Assembly: GCA_023079485.1 (NCBI GenBank)
Contig: CM041084.1
Span: 133,640,792 to 133,704,791 of the forward strand
Direction: 5' to 3'
DNA length: 64,000 nucleotides
Origin: Archilochus colubris
Lineage: Eukaryota; Chordata; Aves; Apodiformes; Trochilidae
This document shows positions 33,836-45,610 of the stretch, piece after piece. The translations under genes were made by a program, and so were the position numbers. Every line of letters starts with the position of its first letter. The first letter of the stretch is position 1. A model generated the notes under the pieces. It was not told the DNA's origin and made no database searches. It worked only from the letters and a program-made list of their open reading frames with translations.

Positions 33836-36800
33836 AATCAGACACATAACAATTCACGTGTTTAAAGTGCAAGACAAAATAAGAAACTGATTTTCAGTTT
33901 TCTCTTATTTTTAAACTATTCTTCCATCTCAAGTCTGTAAAATAAGCGACTGAATTTTTTTAATTATCATTAGGCAGCTCTAGTATAATTTATGTTAAGA
34001 GGTTTTGGCCTGTTTATGTGCGCTGGAATTTGCCAAAATTAGTAATGTGATATTCTATCTTTAGCAAGCCTATAGAGCAATAAATAATGACACATGACTG
34101 TATGGGAGTGTTGTTAGTTTAATTTTTTCTGTGGTGTTCATGAAATGCAACCAACTTCCAGCCCAAATTCTGCAGTATTAGGCAGCAAGTTGTGCTCTGA
34201 ACTAAACCAGATGCTGATCAGCTCCATTCCTATTATCGACTTGGGGCAGAGATGGTAACCAGACCTGATTTGCAATGTTAACATTTGGAACAGATTAACA
34301 GCAGTTAGGCTGAAATGAGAAACCTCCACTTCACTGAAAAGGTTCAAAACATGTAATGCTGTAAAAATCAGGACGTCTGTAATATGTTAGATAGGAATAA
34401 ATAAGTTAAGTGTAGGCCACACTTTCCCCTTTGCAGGATGTGTTGTTTCCAGTTTATGAGTGGCCCTTTGAAAGGACATGTTTATGAGGTATAGTGAGCT
34501 TTAAGTCCTGATAAACCATCTACTGGGTGACGTGTAGTACATCCAAACTGGCTATGCTTGTTCCTTTGGAGAGGGCCCTCCCCAGAGCCACACTCCACAG
34601 AATTTTTTTTGTCTGGGGCACAAACTCCACGTGCACTCCTGAAGCTCAGAGACCCAGGATGCTCCTAAATACCAGAGGAATGGGCCCTGGAGGAGTATGT
34701 GGAATGTGGGGTGGCCCTTCCAGTGCATGCTGGGCTGGAGAGGTTTCTCTGTGTCTGCTTGTGCTACCTCAGAGGATTCAGTGGGAGTGGAAGGGTTCAC
34801 TGGGAGTGTAGTGAAAGGCCTAACACATCTTAGGCTAAGAGTGGGCTAAGAGTCCTCACCTGTTCATTAGGGTTGCACAGTTATGGCTGCAGTCATAAAC
34901 TTGTACAGTGCTTTATTTCTGGTGCTATATTACCTTCCTGCTTGTATTCTATGCTTTTTTTATCAGGAATATTGCTTTAGCAGGAACAAAATAGGGCTTC
35001 AGGTCTAAGGAGAGAGTCTTTCTGCAAAAGTCATTCAGAGATGTTGCTGGTTCTCATTGCTTCTATGTAAATGTAGTTATTAACTACTATATGTGTGGAT
35101 GTTGAGAGAGGTGAAGCTAGGACATTAATTACCCTGGTAATCTGGTCAAATTGTTCATGTAGCAGCCAGGTTAGCCAACGAAATCACCAAGCACAGCTGT
35201 GCACATGGAGAACTAAGCTGGGAAAGAAACAGCAAAGTGCTTTGTTCATGGATGGAGGCTGCTGTGGTGGTGCTGAGTGCTCACCACAGTAACCTATATG
35301 GGAAATTAAACCTAATCTTCTGTAATTACTTTGGGTAAGCTACTGCATGGATCTCAGTTTAGTTTATGCTGACCTGAAACAGGTTTTGGTTCATTGTATA
35401 GTGTGGCTGGAGGCATGTACTGGAGCAGTAGCTGTGGTTCAGCTATGATGAGTTGTTACATGTGAGTATAAATTTTTCCAGGTGAAAGTTATAATCCTTT
35501 TTGGGGAATGGTAAAATTTGTAGTGATGCACTGCTCTGTCCAGGTGAGCAGCCAGGAGAGATGGGTTTGGCCTTCTCTGTTTGATGGTGAGAGGAGCCAA
35601 GGTGTGGCCAGGCAGAGCAAGGACACACCTGGGTTGCAAAGCACTGTCAGGAAGGTAGTTTGGAAAGATACCAAGACATGGAAATCTTTTATGCAGGCAA
35701 GCTAGTTAGAGACATGATCTAAAAACTACCTAACCATGGGCAGTAAATGAAGGGATCCTGGGAGCATACAGTGACTCAGTCTGCAGTGCTGTGTCCATGT
35801 GTGGGGGGTACACACAGGTCTGTGTCCTGACCCACACCACTGAGAGCCTGGGTTGTCCTCCTGACATCCAGTCACAAAAAAGAGAAGTTGTCTCTGAGGG
35901 AGGGCTTGCTTGTGTCCACCCAGCATGGATGTGAGGCAAGTTCTGGTTTTGAGTGGATTTGGAACATGGATGTAGTTCTGTAGAAACAGACTGCATTTTT
36001 CCCTCTAGTAGCCCATAGCTGCAGCTTACACCCCCTGAATGAATCTCATTACAGGTTGCTCTGGGGTGTGGTTTTATGTCATTATTTTTACTCCTTCCAT
36101 GATTTGTTATAGAAACTTTGTTTGCCTTTTTCTTAACCTTCATATGTGAGCCTTATGAAAATGGATCAACCTTTTATTGAACTAAAGATCAGTGAGAAGC
36201 CACCTCTGGCTGTGGTGTTACTTAGAAGCTGATCTAAATTTCAGGTTGCAGCTGGACCTCCTCCATGCTCCCTGTATTTCAAATCAGGAATAACATTTTC
36301 AGATTGAGAAGAAAAGCTGAAAGACTTTGCAAGTAATAGAATTTTCCAAGTAAAAGTGAAAAAGTAGTTAAATAACTGTTATTATTTGAAAACATGGCCT
36401 TCTTTTGAGCTCCCCACATACACCATGTAAATGAGGGATGGATTTCTCCCCAGGTAAGATCCCACTGCAGAGGAGGCTTGGAGGAAAGCATCTTACAGCA
36501 CTGGCACCACAGAAAGAGGCAGAAAAGCAACTCTGAGTCACAGTGGATGGAGATGTCTCTGTTTAGGGAAGATTTTGTTCTGAATCTGAATCTCAAGTAT
36601 CCAGCAGAAGTGCAAGATGTTTAAGCAAGAGCATAATAGCAAATAGTCTGTGTCTCAGCATGTTGCTGCACAGTGCTGCGTGGCTGTGGCCTTAATGTCT
36701 CCTGTACCAAAATGTCTGCAGCCATCCCATGAAGCCAGGCCATTGATCCAAGCCACTGGGTCAGGGTTTTGAAGAGACAGCCTGCAATGACACTGCTGCA

Positions 36801-37929
36801 CAGAAGGTTTTGTGTGCTCAGCCTTTCAGCTTTTCAGTCCTTCACCTATCTGCATTTTTTCATCTCTAAGAGAGATGGCAGGGTAAGGTAGTGCTGCTTG
36901 GCTGTCATGTCAGCATCTGATGGAACTACACAAGTCTCATTTCTTGCCAGTGACATTTTAGTGACATTTTTGCTTATCCTTGACCCTTGGCCACTTGAAA
37001 ATTTTTGCTGGGCAAGACATATTTCCATAGGCAATCTTTTTCTCTGAAGAGAAAATCATACTATTTCTAGTTCCTGCATTGTAAGTTCCTCTTGCTTTAC
37101 CTTTGCAATGAGCGAGTTCCTTAAACCTCTTTAAGCCATTTTAAATATAAGGCATTGCTGTTAAAAGACCATTTGGTAAGAAATCTGCTGTATTGGAATT
37201 TGTGACTGAGGTTTAAACAGGGAGTTGATATGCTATAAAATCTCAGTCGCAGTTTGCACTAGATTTAGATTTAAAACCAACAAAAATGTAATTGCGGGCT
37301 AAAAACTGGCGATTGTTCACAGCCTAGGAATTATGTTTCAGACTTTGGAAGGAAAATGGTTTGGCTTATTTTTTTCCACATTCAGGAACACTATTATTTG
37401 CTGACTTAATGGTTTCAGATGCCATTAAATGAAAAAAAGCAATTGTGTAGTAAGTGTGTTTTGCAGGTGCTTTGTCCTGGGGTGTCTCTGGGAGTTTTAC
37501 AGCATGACTCTTTGTGAAAGCAACAGGTCACAAACCTTCATAAAGTGGCTTCCATCCAGCCAGGAGCAGCCGTGGTGTGCACATGGACTGCTGCCCTGCA
37601 GGTGCCACTGGCCCAACCCAGTGTTTGCCTTCCTGGGAGAAGAGATGCAGCAGGAGAGAGTGTGCAGCCATTCCTTTGGGAAAAAATGTAGTGTATTCCA
37701 TGCAAAGCGGAAGAATAAAGATTCGAATCTTGGTAGTCTCAAGGATGAATGACTTGGCACATTGCACATGTCTGTCCCAGTCTTAACTGAGGTATTGATT
37801 GAGTGTAATTTCCACAACTGGAACTTGGCTGGGCACCCAAACCAGTAACTGGGAGAGGTTTGCTTTGGGAAGCAGCCCGTGGGCCTCTCAGGTGACGAGT
37901 AAGAGATAATGTTTTACGTTTCATAGGAT

Positions 37930-37967
37930 TAAAAAAAAAAACCACACCAAAAAACCCAAAAAAACTT
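37930..37967 (+). repeat. A-rich low-complexity tract
   Basis: A-runs broken by CC and CCC, a common avian low-complexity pattern. Confidence 0.75.
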
Positions 37968-38569
37968 CTTACTACCTCAGATATTTTTTATTTTTTATAT
38001 ATATAACAAAAAAAATTATTGTTACTGTCCCAGACATGCATTTAGATCAGCTATGACCCTCATGAAAATGAAAATTCATCCTTCTCATGGTGTTTCTTGT
38101 TAAACAGAAACCCCCCTACTTTCTTTTCCCTCTCTCTCCAAATGAAGAGGCAGAGCCCTCAGTGTGAGCTGTGCTGGAAATCACTAAAACACAGAAATTC
38201 TGTGGAAGGAGAGCTCCTCTGTCAGAGACTGATGATGGTTTTCTGGCACTGATGGTTTTCCTGGTGCTCCATTCTGTCTTGGTACAGGCAAGACAGTTTT
38301 ATTTTAATTTGATTAATAAACATTTTAATCAAGAAAACTGAGAACATACTGCTCAGTCATGTGCTCTGAAGTTTCAGTACATGGAGCTGCAAGGTGGGAG
38401 CTGTCTTGGAAAGCTGAAGTTTGGGCTGTCCCTTACCACTGCCTGCTGCTTGTAGTCACTCCTAGGAACCACTGAATCTCCTTGAGGAGCGACATAACCA
38501 TACACACATCTGGAGTGACCCAAGTAAATAACTCTTTTTTTTTTTTAAGAGAAGTTTTGGGGTTTGAGG

Positions 38570-38665
38570 TGTAAGGGGTTCTTTTTTTGGGGGGTGGGCT
38601 TTTGTTTGTGTTTTTGTTGTGTTTTGTTTTGTTGTTTGGGGTTTTGTTGTGTTTTTTTTTCTGGA
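38570..38665 (+). repeat. G/T-rich low-complexity tract
   Basis: Almost only T and G on the plus strand, with runs such as TTTTTTTGGGGGG and repeated TTTTGTTGTG. The ORFs in it are homopolymer artefacts. Confidence 0.85.
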
Positions 38666-39660
38666 AAAAATAAGATAAGGGGTATTCGAGACACTTTTTT
38701 TCTGCCCAAATATTTTTCTCTCACCAGAAACACCATTTCAAACCACAGAAAATTACTGTAGATTTTTTTGTTGAAATTATGAAAAAGTAATTTAGAATTT
38801 TTTTTTTCCTAAAAAGGTTCTGATTTATGGTCAAACACATTAGCTTAATTTTCTAGATGCATCCATTTTCTTCCCTCCACCTCTTTCCAAATGGAGAAAT
38901 ATTTTTAGGGAGTTTTCCTTATGCCAGGTCAGATGCTCTTTCTTGCCAACATAGTCTCATTGCAATAAAGACCTGAGGCACTGGGTTGCAAAGGTGCTCT
39001 GTTTGGTGATATGTGACCTGCCCCAGGGGCATTTCTATTTAAGCCAGTATGCAGCAGGGAAATGCCACAAAAATTTGGAGACAGGAAAGAAGAGCAGGTG
39101 GACCATGATAGACATAAGAGAGAGCATTGGCCATGGTTTCCAGGAGTGATTATAATCACTTATGAGCTCTTCTGCTTTTAGAAAATACTCAAATATACAT
39201 TTTTACACTGAAACTGGCCAGAAACAGATGGTGATAAACTTTAACCTCCACTGTCTTCTTTTCCTATACAGTACATGCCCAGATCAGAGCTTGGGAGACC
39301 ATCTCTTTTTCTCTGGCTTTTCTTCTAATCCATAGGAAAGCAATTTTATTGATTCATAGGAGAATGGTATGGAGCCAACTTATGGGAAATGTTGTTTGTA
39401 TCCTTGTAATTTACAGAAAAGTCTTTCTTATCTGAAAACTTTGTGTAAAAATACAACTCTTTAAATTCAGTAATGACTAGATTGATGGTATCAGCACTTT
39501 GTACCATGGTACCAGTTTCTGAAGTCATTGTGTCGCACCTGTGTCAGTAACATCATGGGGTCAGACCGTGGTCTAAGAAATATTTTGAGGTTGTTATTTG
39601 GTTTGGGTTTTTTTAAACTTTTTAAATATGAAAGAGAGGAGGGGAAAATGCCAGTCAAAG

Positions 39661-39682
39661 ATGCAGGTTTTAGAACCTGCAT
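39661..39682. repeat. Perfect hairpin, 9-bp stem and 4-base loop
   Basis: ATGCAGGTT, loop TTAG, then AACCTGCAT. It is compact, but too short to be called an RNA gene and not followed by a clear T-run. Confidence 0.8.
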
Positions 39683-39949
39683 GAGAATTTCTCATTCACT
39701 TAATGTAAAATAAATGCTTTACAGTGTAACTGGAATGTCTTTGCACAAGTTCCAGGGTGGTGGTAGGCAGCTTTGAGACCAGAACAATGCCTTCCCACAT
39801 AATATACAAGTAACTTGCTGCCAACATTATGTACAGCCTTTAGTCAGAGATGTATGTAATTTCTGTTTTACAGTTGTCCAGACACACTTTAAAAAAACCC
39901 AAGCCCTATGCACCAGATGTTACTTAGCCCGGTGTGGTCTACATTGGAC

Positions 39950-40270
39950 CCATTCCAAACCTGCCTGCATATAATTTTCAAGTCCCAACAGCTCTGCGGT
40001 GCTAGAAGATAAAAACTGACCATAACCTTTCATATTACTCAGAGCTCAGTTTAATTATCTGAAACACTACCAGATAAATTGTTCAATCAGAAGAATTCCA
40101 CCTTAACGTTAACTACTACCACATCTATTTTTTCTAATTATAGGCAGTTTTGGGTTACTAGCTCTGAGGTCTGCAAAGTTCCAATCAATTATTAATATAA
40201 CTATCTAGAGCGTGCTTTTTTCTTAAATCATGAATAATGGACTCTGTTCAGATGGCGTTGTTGGGCAAGG
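39950..40270. promoter_or_regulatory. Possible conserved non-coding element (weak)
   Basis: AT-rich sequence with no ORF, simple repeat or transposon. Homeodomain-like cores occur in it (TAATTA within TTTCTAATTATAGG, ATTATTAATATAA). This resembles deeply conserved regulatory DNA, but the claim rests on texture alone. Confidence 0.2.
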
Positions 40271-40927
40271 CACTCCATGAATTTACATGATTTAGTTTTA
40301 TGTACAGATGGGTGGGGTAGATGTGTGTGACTTGGACTTGATATTTTAAAATCTCATGTCTTTAATTTGAAATAGGGTCACCTCCAGAAAAATGATTAAC
40401 AGAGCTGCTAAGTAACCAGTAGTGCTGATAGTACCCTCTTATAAAACCATGGTTTTTCAGCCAGCAGAATTCAAGCATTAGCTTGCAGTCAAGTGAATGT
40501 TTAGATGGTTCCTTGCAGAAGATGTCAGTAACCCGAAGACGTTTTTTAGGCAGAACACTGGGTGCCTTTAAAGTCTCTTTCAGAGACCCAACTCTGACTG
40601 TAGTCTGGGTCTGAAGAGATATTTAGGTTTCTAGCCCTCCTTGAATAGCTTCGTGGACCTGAACTCTTACCGTGAAAGCATAAGGATTAGGAATGCTCTG
40701 AAGTCATGTGGAGTGCTCTATTTTATGTGGACAGCCTTTTCAATGTGTCCATTTTTATATTGTATCACATCTGTATTTTAATGTTAAAATATTAGAAAAG
40801 CAGTTGGATTGGTTATTTTGTAATCATTACTGCTTTTCTATTTACCTTTATTGGTATATGTGTTTCTGCATGTATTGGCTGTGATGAATTTTTCTGACTT
40901 GTCTTTGATGAAAATTTTTATTTGCAT

Positions 40928-40982
40928 TATAAAAGTGTGCCTTTGTATATAAAAGTGCTTTGTATATAAAAGTGTGCCTTTA
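40928..40982 (+). repeat. Tandem repeat carrying three TATAAAA motifs
   Basis: Three imperfect units of 17-20 bases. TATAAAA occurs at 40,928, 40,948 and 40,965, each followed by GTG and a CTTT or CCTTT. This is a local duplication; nothing shows it to be a promoter. Confidence 0.8.
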
Positions 40983-43900
40983 GGTTTGGAGCATAAAAAT
41001 GTTCAGAGAAACAGCAAACTGAGGAAAAGATTGGTGAGCTTTTGTAAGAAGTGATGACTGATGCTCAAAACATGTAATTGATGAAAGCAGAAGCCAGCCA
41101 CTTGGTTATGTATTAATTTTGTCAGCACACAGAAGCTAGTTCATGATCCATGTGACGAATTAAAATGAAGAAACAAGTTTGATTTTGGATATTAAGTATT
41201 AACGACGTTGCTCTTATGAGCAATCTACAAGTTGGCTGTTATTGCCCTGAATGACTCATTACATGTCAAGTAGTGGCACTGCAGGGTAAACCTAAATCAG
41301 ATAAAACTGTTTGATGGAGAATATGGATATTTGTAGGTCTGTGAATATCTGTTCTTCTTTAAGATTTTTAAAACAGAAAAAGCAGCAGTGATAGGAAATA
41401 TTTCCAGCTGATGTATTCCAGCTAATGGAATTCTTTTAACTTAGTTTATTTAATTAAACCTTTCGCTTTACACATTTCTAATTTTTATTTAGATTTTCTT
41501 CTCTTTCAGCTTTCTTTTCAAGTTCCAATTTTGTGGTCTCCTTTATGAGTCAGAACTACAGAGTATTGCAGATTTTTGCTCCTTTACCTTATATTTCAAG
41601 AATACTTCCATTTGCCAAACTTCCTCCACATTTGTGGCTACAGCTCCCTGCTCCACTTTCTCAGTGCTCCATTTGAGCTCCTGCTAAAACTGAAAGCTTT
41701 GAGGAAAATAAATCTAAGATGTCAGTGACTTAAAGCCCAGTGCTGTAAGTTTAAGATGTTTGCCTAATATCACATCACCGAAATGGAACAGATAAAGATG
41801 AAGTGTAAAGTATATGTAACGTGGCTTGCAGTTAAGTGCAGTAATTGGAGAATGCAAGCAGCAGATCTGGGAAGGTGATAAGGTAAGCAAAAGCTTCTTG
41901 GGAAAGGTAAACTATCTGAAGAGCTGACAGTGATATGCACTGACTGGAAGGAACCCAAAATTGTTTTAGCCTTTAAGCATCCAACAGACATTGGAGTAAT
42001 TGAGTAATCATACACTCTGGGTCCAGTATTCCTGTCACTGATACCCCATGCATCTCAGTTATTGGTGTAATTTAAATCTGATAACCACATAATGGACCAA
42101 ATTCTCTTCTCTACTTTTCATAAGTTGTCCTATTGGATTCTCTATGAAGAATGTTTACTTAAGTGCAGTGAGCAGGATTTGTGTCATGAGGCTTATTTTC
42201 TTTCTCAAAATTGGTATTCTCTGCTGTATGTACTGTTCAGCACCATGTAAGACAGGATACTTATTCTAAAAAAAAATATCCTAAAGCACCATAGGTTAGT
42301 TTAACTTCTCTAAAAAGTGTAAACTTTTTTGTTTCTTCCAGTGTTTAGGCAGTTTTCCTTAAGGTTTAAGCCAAAAAATTGTCCCCAAGTCTCTCTTACT
42401 TTTGGTGCCAGTGCACTGAAACTGTGTCAGATTCTGCATCATAAATGTGATGCCTGCCCCTACACATTTTTCAGAATGACAGCTTCTACCTTTCAAGGGT
42501 CATTTGGGTCAGAAAGTTTCATTAAAAAATATTTGAGTACACACCACATACCTTGTCTGCTTATTCAGTCTTAATATTCAACAAAACATTTTGATATTGC
42601 CAGGCAGCCAGATCAGAATAAACTCACTGGAGCACAGGAACGTCTTTTTGTTCTTGTTTTATAAGTAGCACCTCATACACTGAAGCTTGGGGTGCATAGG
42701 CTGTGCTGTAATGCACATAATAAATACTTAAAATCAAGAGAGTTTTAAGGTGTGACTTTTTTTTGAACAACATCATGAAAAAATCTGGCCCTAATTTTCC
42801 TGGTAAAATGGGGCAGTGGGATTGCTCATGTCTCCCTTGTGCTAGGGTGATTGATTACTGTGTATGAAGTGCTATGTAACAGGTAAAATGTTACAGTCCC
42901 ACAGCCTGCAGTGGACAGAAAGGCAAGCCTGTAGCTTAGTGCAGAAAATTGCCCCTTGCAGATTTTTTCCAACTAGTAGTAAAAATGCATTAAAATGGCT
43001 TTTAATAATGTTGTTTCTTGAGATTATGTCAGTTAGATAAGCTTGGGATTTGTTCAGGCTGCAAATTGTGCTCACACACACGTTTTCTTCTGCCTCCTCC
43101 ACTCCACACACCCGAGAACAGGGATGCTTTCAGGTTGGCTTTAGTAAAGTAAGATCAGTCTGGCAAACTAAGTTAGTCTTTACAACTTCTAGTCATATGG
43201 CATAAGTAGTACTATACTTTCTAGCATGGTCTTTCAGCAGTGACAACCAGCATTTCTCCATGGAAGGATGCCCATGGAAAAGGCACTCCCAATATTTTGA
43301 GGAAGAGGATGGCCAAGAGTCTATTCCAAGAGCCAGCACAGACAAGAACACCCTCTTGGAGAAGAGATAAGAAGGGTGGAGCTGTATGGACATGAGCTGT
43401 GCTTTGCAAAGCCCTAAACCAGTCTGGCACATTTCATGTAATGAAAGATCAATGAGTAAGTGTGCATCTTGTGAAGGGAGGCAAAAAATTGTTCTCTGAT
43501 TCTAACACAGTTCTGTTCAGTGAAGGTCCATATGTAGCTGAGATAACTTGTTTCCTCATACTAGCAAGTGACCTGCTAGTCTCTTAGCCTCTGTCCTTCC
43601 CTTCTATTCCATCATTATTCCTGCAGTTATCATTATGTGTCTGTCACACCACCTAACCAACAAATCACCTTCCTGCATCTTTCAAAGTTTTCACAGCTGG
43701 AAAGAGGAGAAAAAAAAGGGGTTGAAGTCCAACTAACATTGCTAAGGTAGCAATTGCTAAGCTTTTCCTATCTAGCTGCACACCTAAAGCTTACTTTGCA
43801 GCTTTCATTGGGTCATATCTTGATTTCTCTACACACTTTCTAGTTTTGATAAATGCAGTCTGGAATCGAGCATATTGCTTCATGGGTCATCTTTCTGCTT

Positions 43901-44689
43901 TCGTTGCTTTGCTGTAATTCTTCACTGGTTCCTTCTTCATCATTTCAAAAATAAACTCCTTCATCTCAGTTCTTAAAATTTTTTAAAACTTTATCTTCAT
44001 CCTGCCCATTTGTTAGTATAAAGGATTGCCTCCAGCTTCTCTGACCCACTTTGTAGATGTTGCCAGAGGTTGCCAAGCTCTCTCCCTTGCCATCCTGCAG
44101 CGTGGGCAGGACCTCCATCTACGTCCCCTCTTCCTAAAGCTGTACATGGAGACATTTTACCCTGCCTGTGGGAAACTAGAAAAATACAAAGCTCATATTA
44201 ATTTCTTCTGTCTTGCTGATCTTTATCTATCCACTGTATTTTGTTTTAAATTTATTGAAAACCTGAGATTGCAAATACATTTCATCTTGTCACACCTCTG
44301 AATTTCAACAGGACATGCTTGAAAAAATGCCTAAACTGCTCCTTTCTGCAGGAAATATACCCTGGGTTTTGCTGCCTCACAGTGTCTGTTTCCGTATGAC
44401 TGTTACACTCGTATTTGTCTGGAATGGTAGCTGGCTACTACTTGTGATTTCAAAGTAGGTGTTGATTCCAGCAATTTCCCGAGATGGCTTTTTTTAAGTT
44501 AAGTCAAAACAGAATCTGGTTCGAGGATATGGCTGAAAAGAAATGGTACATATTTGCCCCTGCTTAATGCTGAGCACTACTAGAAAAAAAAATAATTTAG
44601 AAAAAGTTACCTATAAAAAAAATTTTAAAAATCAAGGCAATTTTTTGACAGTTTTCTTGCTGCTTGCTTCCTTCCTTTAAAAACACGCA

Positions 44690-45610
44690 ATTAGTTTCTT
44701 CAATGCAAATAATGGACCTCAAATCATACAATATGTATGATTTTATTCTAAAAATGAATCCAGCTGCCTTAGAGATTTTTAAATGCTAGAATAATATATG
44801 AGATCGTCTTTCCCACTGCCCCATAAATATTAGGCTTTTCCATTGAGAGATGTCAGCTAAGGTGATTATACTGTAAGCAGACTAAGCCTTGGGATTTCAC
44901 TACGGATCTCAAATGTATTTAGTAAGACTAATTAGTTCATTTTACGCAGGAATTTGCTATTTTGTTAAAAGAAGAGCACATTTATATTCTTTATGGTATT
45001 TCTATAGGACCAGTTCAAGGTAATTAAATGGAAAAACAATGTAATAAATTCTTGGAAACAATCCCCTATAAATATTGGTTTATCATTTGGCATTCTCCTC
45101 TCATTTCCACCGGATACCAGTGGGATTTGTGTATCCGCTTCCTTTATGTTTCTAATTAAGAAACCACGTCAGATTTGTGGAAAACCTACACAATCTGTCA
45201 CTTTGACTGCTGAGGAACGAGCACGCGTCCCTGACCCCTATCCCCATCAATCTGAATAGATCCAATTTCATTGATTTATATCGAATAGAATTTCATTGGT
45301 GGCTACTGCATAAATTTGCAGTGACTTTCACATTTTTTTTTCACCCAAATGATGTTCAGGTGGAATATGTCTGTTATAAGCCAAAGTTCAAAAATTAGAG
45401 CGAGGTCATTTTTAAACAGAGGAAAAAAGGTTTTAGTTTTAGTATTTTCATTCCCAAAGAGTAATAAAAGCCATCACTAGATTCTGCTACGTATTTGCTT
45501 CATTCAAACAGGGTTTTTTCCCTGCAGTCTGACATTCATCATGCTTAAAGTGCAATTTATTCAGAAAGTGACTTTAATAAACGTAAGATGACTAATTAGG
45601 ATAGGGTTAT
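44690..45610. promoter_or_regulatory. Candidate conserved non-coding enhancer-like segment
   Basis: About 0.9 kb free of ORFs and transposons with a high density of developmental factor motifs. It has the POU octamer ATGCAAAT at 44,703, and TAATTA cores at 44,929, 45,021, 45,153 and 45,593, two of them within the palindrome CTAATTAG. A MEF2-like CTATAAATA lies at ~45,066. The nearest genes would be EMC2 upstream and, by human gene order, TMEM74 downstream. Conservation cannot be measured here. Confidence 0.3.

Noticed and set aside
39661..39682. Hairpin as a microRNA or terminator
   Set aside because: A 9-bp stem is far too short for a microRNA precursor, and intrinsic terminators do not apply to a vertebrate genome.
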